64,000 nucleotides of DNA from assembly GCF_945859685.1 (NCBI RefSeq), contig NC_079147.1:179907174-179971173 (forward strand). The letters run 5' to 3'. A program made the position numbers and the translations under genes. The stretch comes from Eupeodes corollae. Lineage: Eukaryota; Arthropoda; Insecta; Diptera; Syrphidae. Shown in pieces: positions 57,999 through 64,000 of the stretch (position 1 is the stretch's first letter; each line of letters begins with the position of its first letter). The notes under the pieces were generated by a model, which ran no database searches, was not told the DNA's origin, and saw only the letters and a program-made list of their open reading frames with translations.

Positions 57999-58830
57999 AT
58001 GGGAAAAAGTAAAGAGTTGTGATCCTCCCACAAGGAAAGCGATTCTTGAGCTTTGGAAGCTTAAAATGTCCTACAGAGCAATTGCATCTCAAATGAACTG
58101 TTTTGTAAAGAAAGTTTTCAATTCAATTAAACATTTTCAAAACTTCGGGACTGCTGAAAATGTACTTCGTAAAACACGGGCCCGTAAGACAAGCTGCCAA
58201 GTAGATCGAGCAATTAGTAGGCTGGCCAAAAATTACCCAAAAATAAGCACCACAGAGATACAACGCCAACTCTCGTTTGCATTCGATGTCCCGATAGGGC
58301 CACGCACAATCAGAAGAAGATTGGTGGAAGTTGGGTTGCATGGTCGTGTTTCTCGGAAGAAACCATTAGAAACGTTGACTTAGAATAGAGTTCCCAAGAT
58401 CACACGCCAACTGGACAACAAACGAATGGAAGTACATAGTGTGGAGTGACAAAACTAAAATAAATATAATCGGCCAAGATGGTGCACGTTATGTCCAAAG
58501 GCCAAAAGGAACAGCGTTCCACGCTAAATACTTTTTGTCAATAATTAGGCATGGAGGCGGCTCGCTTAACGTTTGGGGTTGTTTCTCGTGATGTGGAGTT
58601 GGCCCAACCCATCGAATCGATGGAACGCTGACAACCGTTAAATACATTAACATTCTTAAGGAACGATTAGTGGATTGAGCCGATGAAAACATGAAAGTGA
58701 TATGGAAGTTTCAGCAAGGCAACGACCCCAAGCACACTGCTGAAATTACGAAACAGTTCTTTAGGGACCAATCAATAACAGTTCTAGAATGGGCATCATC
58801 AAGTGCAGACCTATATTCAAAAAAATAACT
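57999..58830 (+). pseudogene. Tc1-family transposase relic (second family)
   Basis: MGKSKEL at 57999, then DPPTRKAILELWKLKMSYRAIASQMN after a stop and shift. The long frame 58066-58383 has the paired-like DNA-binding region: IKHFQNFGTAENVLRKTRARK, CQVDRAISRLAKNYPKISTTEIQRQL and GPRTIRRRLVEVGLHGRVSRKKP. Catalytic remnants follow in mixed frames: WSDKTKINIIGQDG near 58440, RHGGGSLNVWGCFS near 58550, QQGNDPKHTAEITK near 58713 (the Asp of QQDNDPK is Gly) and EWASSSADLY near 58788. No terminal repeats identified. Confidence 0.87.
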
Positions 58831-58839
58831 CCAACAATG

Positions 58840-60385
58840 ACGTTCTTTCCAAATTTCAAACATACATTAATTTTGAAACTTGAAATATTCACAGAAATGG
58901 GAAGTTATAGAAATATATTTTTCTGAATTGTTAAAGACTTTTACGCATTAACTTTATGGGCACAGTACATTTTCAGAATTTAAACATTGAAATTCGGTAC
59001 AATTTAGTCATGGTCATTTTCTAAATATAACAATGCTATAAAGTAAGGAATAAGATTAATGTCCTTACAAAATTTAAATTTTAAACCATCAGAAATTAGT
59101 GAATTTATTCTCGCTCTGATATTTTGTACTTATAACGTTCAATGTCCCCTGTACAAATTTCGTACTACCTAAAAATAAAAATTGGCATAGCATGTCATGT
59201 CCTAACCCTTTTTTAAACCATAAAATAAACTATCAGCGTTAAGCCCTTAACAGCTGCAAACATACTTTAGTCGAACCCCAAAAAAAATAACAAAACTTGT
59301 ACATAGTAGGCATACTACATCTACAATCCTGGGTACTAATATTCTCCCCCTTTAAAATAAATGAAGGCTATTTAAGCATGAAGTTAACAGAATCTATAAA
59401 TAAAAGGTAACCCCAACCCCAACAAACAACTAAGTCCACACAATACAACACTTAAGGACACAAAAACCAACAAAAAAAGGAAGAAGGAATAAGTCTGACC
59501 GATCCACCAACCGAAGAACCAAACGACCATCAGACAATCCAACCCACGATGATTGATTCCATAATTTCATTCGCTTAATTTACAAAAGGACACCATAAAA
59601 CTGTCATCGCATAAAAACCATTTAATTAGTGTAAAAACACAATAAAAACTCCACTTACTGAATGAGAACATAATAATAGTATTCCCACACTATAAAAAGG
59701 CATAAAGATGTATATACATATAAAAATCAACACAACAACAAAAACAACAAATACAACATTTTCATGCTCCTGGTTCTCTTTCAGACTTTTTGTGTATTGC
59801 ACGGTGCAAAGCAATGAAGTGCTGCTGCTTTTAGTGTGATGGTCCTGCGTTAATGCGCACCCTTTTAAACCATTAATAATTTGCCAGTTAAGCTGCAGCA
59901 CGAGCCACTCGAGTTAAGATACAAAAATAACACAAAAACAAATTTTTTCCTTCACTCTCAAAGAGTGCACTTTGTGCTGCATGCATTGCAACATCACATC
60001 GCGCAAGAAAGCAACACAAAAAGTCAAAAAGTGCTGCAAGCATTAAAAGCCATCATCATCATCATCATCGTCGTCGTCGTTGTCCCAGCTCCCACAGAAG
60101 AAGAAAAACCTTTACAAGTCTTCGTTTACGTTTAGGTAGTTTCCTGCTCTTCTTAGATACAAGGGAATACGAGATCTCGTGTTGGCATGCATCATCGTAC
60201 AAATATTTGCAATAAAAAAATAATGCAACGTTTCAGTTAGAATCGCAGCTAGCAAAACTGCACCATTTAGTCAAAAAGTTGGAAGTCCTTGCTTTTGTGG
60301 CTCAAGGCGTACAAAGTGTTTTAGAATTTTCAGAATTTGTTCAAAAACACTAGATGAGAAATGTGTGAAAACATAAAAAACATTT
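58840..60385. other. No gene seen; CAT/CGT triplets
   Basis: AT-rich. A C-rich stretch lies at about 59270-59560. The CATCAT...CGTCGT triplet run at 60049-60080 produces an artefactual Ile/Val-rich frame. Confidence 0.45.
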
Positions 60386-60389
60386 GAAT

Positions 60390-60740
60390 ATTCAAATGTC
60401 TCTCATTTTATTTTGATGCTGGGAAAAAAATAAAACACATGATCATTTGAATGCTTTCAATCGATTGCAATCTTTTGCGATTTCATGCATTTATTCGAAT
60501 TCTTTAAATTGTTTGCAATCTCTGCAAATAATTATTAAAGAATGCAAATGGTTATTGAAGAACGCTCGAACATGCAAATAATGAACGAATGCATTCTTCC
60601 TTAAAGGATTGCATTCAAATGATGGTTTGAAACAATTCAATTGAATGATTGTATGAAAAAATGCAATCAAATGATTAGTAAATGAAAAATTTAAAGTGAA
60701 TTTATTGAAGGCAATTATACCATTTGAATTGAATGGTAAG
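60390..60740. repeat. Dense ATTTGAATG/GCAATC motif cluster
   Basis: About 350 bp in which CATTTGAAT, CAAATGAT, ATTGCAAT and ATGCAAAT recur in both orientations, at least a dozen times. It includes two exact ATGCAAAT octamers (60542-60549 and 60572-60579). No coding frame. It may be a decayed palindromic repeat or a cluster of homeodomain/POU-type sites. Confidence 0.4.
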
Positions 60741-60869
60741 GATTTATAGATGTTGTATTCATAAAGCCTGGCTCAAATACATACATATGCTTCCTTCACC
60801 GTTACTCTTTTTGTGATGCATATAATGATTTACGCCCTTTTGACGCCCTTTTTTACAAGCCTCCCATTA

Positions 60870-61600
60870 AATGTTGACAGTACTAAGACGGCTCTATGAA
60901 AACAATATGACAGCGGTATGGAAAGGTAACGAAGGATCCAATTGGTTTAAAACATCGACTGGAGTCAAGCAAGGGTGCCTCCTATGCCCACTCCTGTTCT
61001 CTCTTTTTTTAGATGACATAACATTGGCTCTTCCCGGAGGAATAATGTTTGCTGGTATCAACATCAAAGGGCTTATGTTATTTTAGCGGAATCACCTCAA
61101 ATGCTGCAAATGATGATAAATAAACTTAAAATATATTGCGACCTCTGGAACCTCACAGTCAATATGGACAAATCAAAAATTTTGATATTTCGAAATGGAT
61201 CTGGTAGATACGCCAGAGAAGAGAGATGGACCTGGAATAATGTCGCACTGGATTTGGTTAAAGAGTATAAGTACCTTGGAGTTATAATTACCCCAAATCT
61301 TTCATTCCAGAAGCACCTGCAGGCAAAACTAATAGAATCGAAAAAAGCCATCAACTGCAACTGGAAGGGAGTGCTGTGGAAAAAATATAAAGCACCAAGT
61401 GCAAAATATAAACTTTTCGAAGCGGTGATGAGGTCGATCTTATGCTATGCTGGTCAAGTGTGGGGATTTCTACAGTACGAGGAGGTTGAAAAGCTTTTAA
61501 GATATTTCCTCAAAAAAATATTCTTGCTCCCTGAGCATACACCTACGTATATTCTGCACTTAAGACCGGAGTCCCACAACTATATATTTTCACGCTGAAA
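60870..61600 (+). pseudogene. Non-LTR reverse transcriptase lacking its YADD box (family D)
   Basis: The frame 60871-61086 reads VLRRLYENNMTAVWKGNEGSNWFKTSTGVKQGCLLCPLLFSLFLDDI (motif B, GVKQGCxLSPLLF) and ends at GINIKGLMLF. The next frame (from about 61085) starts LAESPQMLQMMINKLKIYCDLWNLTVNMDKSKILIFRNGSG and continues EYKYLGVIITPNLSFQKHL, AVMRSILCYAGQVWGF to 61598. Between them the expected YADDIV is missing, so the active site was deleted. The frames are otherwise long and open. It belongs to a LINE type different from families A, B and C. Confidence 0.87.
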
Positions 61601-62995
61601 ATGCATCTAAACTTTATTAAAAAAAGTGTTGCCGCTTCCAAATCATCGACTTCCTAATGCCATTGTTAGACAGCTGCTCCGAGAGAGGTCACAGCACAGG
61701 TCTTCGTAGAATGATCTCGTTTGGAGGTGCTACATAATGTGCAGTTAGTGGAAACGATTGGAGATCAGAGATTTAGATAGGTTAACAATCTAATTTAGGG
61801 AAAACTATTTTGTCAAAAATTTTGGAATCTTAATTAAGAATAAATTCGAATAAATTCGAATTTCTTACTTAACAAACCTGTATGAACACAATCATATTTG
61901 TATGTAGCTTTTAACGCATGTGCATCAAAGAACAGCTTAAACTTGACACGATTGCTTCATATCATTTTATAACATAAGTGGACAATTTTGTTCGGGCAGT
62001 TTGTAGACCAATCTTAACTTATAGTACAATGCACAGGTCTGAGGTTTTGAAATGTTTTTAGAAGAAGATAAGAGTTATTTTTTAAAACGGATCGGATTGA
62101 ATTGAAATGAGAGCGGAACTTCTCAAAGTTAATGGATCCCAAAAAAAAGTTTATCTAATGAGGATGCTGAAATTTGAAGGCCATCAAGAAAACATAAGAA
62201 CGGAAAAGAAAAGCAGTATACGAGTATCATTCAAGAGGACTAATCTACATTACCAACAGGTGACTTAATTAATCTAAACTTTATTATTGATTGTATTCAA
62301 CTTAAGGGAAGATGAGTGCGTTTATCAATGTATAGACACATGGCCAGGTTTAATAAAAATCCGTTTAATTTTCTTTGGAACCAGCTTAAAGCAAGATAAA
62401 GTGTTCGGTATACCAAATTAAAAGAACTCCCACGATTTGTTAAACCAGAAATAAAGGAATGATATCAGTAATTTATAAAGGACTGTTTTCAAACTTTCTG
62501 CAGTATGAGAGGTCTTTGAAAGTATCTTTTATAACTAAGGATTTTAGTATGGCGATGATCATATACTAAGTTATTATTTAAATATTAAAGGTCTTCGTTT
62601 TTCAACAACATTATTTATTGAGTAAATTAAATGTTATCAAGAAAACAATAACATTATTTATAGATTTGTTTTTAGAAGCGCGGTCTTTCCTTCAATGGCT
62701 TCAGTACCATTTTCATTTATGCTGACGATATTACACTTTTGCTCTAAAATATCTAAACCTGTTTCGTTCGCACAACTATTTAAATGTCAACAAAAAGATT
62801 CCTAAACGTATAGATTCTAATATCGATCACTTTTTTGTAAACAACCTGACTTATAGCATCTTTGCACATTATACTAAGCTTGATCTAGTAGTAGTAGTAG
62901 TAGTAGATAAAAATGTTAATATTATTGACCTAGAAACTCCCAGGGTTTAAAGAAAGCCTTGTACTTCAATTCCAAATCAAAAATACTATCATGTT
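61601..62995. other. No complete gene; weak RT trace
   Basis: Mostly AT-rich. Near 62693-62747 the plus strand reads FNGFSTIFIYADDITLLL, which resembles a LINE RT motif C with its FxYADD core. The neighbourhood is too decayed to assign. (GTA)n runs at 62888-62907. Confidence 0.4.
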
Positions 62996-63004
62996 ACCGA
63001 TCCT

Positions 63005-64000
63005 AATCCGATCCGAATCTCACTGAATTATCTGATAGGAGACCTTGAATTAAAGGTGAAAACCTTTGAAACTTCTATAAGTAAAGCTTTTAGAGTCTCT
63101 TGCCCAGTTAAATATAGGCGTAAAACCCTTCTTTCGTGGTGGAATAAAGAACTGTCCAGTCTTAGCAAAATGACGAGTACAATTTTCAATATCTGCCACA
63201 AACATAAGTTTTACCAACCGTATAAAGACTTTCTTAAAATTTACAAGCAAGCCCTGTCATCAGCCAAAAGACAAGGCAGGAGAGAATACTGTCAATCAAT
63301 CAAAGACATAAAGGACTCCGCAAGGCTCAGCAAAGTTTTATCGAAGGAACATTGTAATCCCTTATTTCTAAAAAAGCCTGATGGAACCTGGACAGCCTCT
63401 CCAGCCAAATCTCTTGAGCTACTGATGAAGACGCACTTTGAGGGTTGCGAGAGTGATAACCCCGAATCGCTTGAAACCACAGAGCTAAACGTAGCTCATG
63501 TGGAGCACGTCAATTCCGTTATAACCAGAGAAAATATTTTGTGGGCCATCAATACTTTTTCTCCATATAAATCCCCAGGCGTGGATGGCATACTGCCAGT
63601 TCATGATGTTGCATGATGTGGCAGCTCCATGGCTGGAACAAATGTTCAAAGGATGTCTCCTTCTCAAACATGTGCCCATGTCGTGGAGACAGGTCAAAGT
63701 AGTTTTTATCCCGAAAGTGGGTAGGCGAGGTCACGAATCCGCGAAGGATTTCACACCAATAAGCTTAACATCTTTTGTGCTTAAAACCTTGGAGCGCATT
63801 CTTGATTACCATATTAGAGAAATCCTAGTTGGACGACCTCTCGAAAGCTCTCAGCATGCTTATCTTAAGGGCAAATCTACGGAGACTGCCCTCCATGAAG
63901 TAGTGCGTACTGTAAAAAAAACAATCCATTATAAAGAATTTACTCTTGCCAACTTCCTAGACATAAAAGGTGCTTTTAACAACGTCCTTACAGAATCCAT
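63005..64000 (+). mobile_element. Family A-type LINE, 5' portion, continues past the window
   Basis: The pre-RT linker and RT begin here and the sequence is still in frame at base 64000. It resembles copy 2 (16.7 kb) more than copies 1, 3, 5 and 6 in its motif wording. The start near 63005 is the first point where family protein similarity is visible (LIGDLELKVKTFETSISKAF). A true 5' end is not seen. Confidence 0.85.
63056..64000 (+). pseudogene. LINE linker and RT fingers/palm, partial
   Basis: The linker is LLSWWNKELSSLSKMTSTIF, FLKIYKQALSSAKRQGRREYC and LSKVLSKEHCNPLFLKKPDGTW. The RT fingers begin INTFSPYKSPGVDGILP near 63550. A 10-bp near-perfect duplication (63602-63611 and 63612-63621) shifts the frame. 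RT continues as PWLEQMFKGCLLLKHVPMSWRQVKVVFIPKVG, DFTPISLTSFVLKTLERIL, SSQHAYLKGKSTETALHEVVRTV and motif A, ANFLDIKGAFNNV, at the window edge. Family wording is FLDIEGAFNNV, so Glu is Lys here. Motifs B and C lie outside. Confidence 0.88.

Noticed and set aside
59881..60135. Open frame ending in Ile/Val repeats
   Set aside because: The C-terminal half is a CAT/CGT triplet run, and no domain is visible.
62290..62480. Possible coding trace (NPFNFLWNQLKA...)
   Set aside because: A short stretch with stops and frame changes. I could not tie it to a family.
1..64000. CRISPR array, operon or prokaryotic defence system
   Set aside because: There are no regularly spaced short repeats with unique spacers, no ribosome-binding-site and gene strings, and the content is clearly insect nuclear DNA.

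Overview
This is an AT-rich, repeat-dense stretch of an insect nuclear genome, almost certainly from a higher fly (Diptera). The organism call rests on the mobile-element mix: Tc1 and mariner relics, a piggyBac-type MITE, Helitron relics, RNase H-bearing non-LTR elements, CR1/Jockey-like LINEs and a tRNA-derived SINE. It also fits the base composition. I do not call a genus. There is no prokaryotic gene organisation, no CRISPR and no operon. I found no host protein-coding exon that I can support. The window reads like a giant intron or gene-poor DNA, and every recognisable coding trace belongs to a transposable element (TE).

Layout. 0.5-1.9 kb: complete but dead Tc1-like element. 2.0-3.1 kb: degenerate satellite-like repeat holding an 84-bp piggyBac MITE. 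3.1-4.5 kb: Helitron 3' end followed by a 5'-truncated LINE (family A). 8.2-10.3 kb: a ~1.1-kb terminal-inverted-repeat element ('element X') with a mariner inserted in its right end. 15.0-19 kb: long satellite-like repeat whose second copy is split by a family A-type LINE with a 9-bp target-site duplication. 21.3-25.2 kb: nest of CR1/Jockey-like and family A LINE pieces. 27-33 kb: two more CR1-like tails and a Helitron Rep relic. 35.0-35.6 kb: (TTTTA)n block. 36.6-37.9 kb: CGA-rich, donor-site-containing segment that may be a host 5' non-coding region. 38.9-40.4 kb: candidate DNA transposon carrying a Myb/SANT (zeste-like) gene relic, split by a SINE with a perfect 14-bp TSD. 43.7-50.3 kb: LINE fragments, the longest family A copy, a Jockey-type piece and a DD41D IS630/mariner-like element. 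52.4-53.5 kb: second copy of element X, inverted. 53.9-55.9 kb: internally deleted LINE with ORF1 (DUF4780-like) and RT remnants. 57-58.8 kb: DD41D and Tc1 pseudogenes. 60.9-61.6 kb: LINE RT that has lost its YADD box. 63.0-64.0 kb: 5' half of another family A-type LINE running off the window.

How it fits together. The elements do not cooperate as a pathway; they form layers of insertion that can be ordered in time. Mariner is younger than element X, the SINE is younger than the Myb/SANT element, and a LINE is younger than the satellite-like repeat. The best candidates for undescribed biology are element X, the GGGAA-ended Myb/SANT element, the dispersed 140-170-bp tandem repeat with its GTACGT-rich head, and the repeated tRNA-Lys-type primer-site motif.
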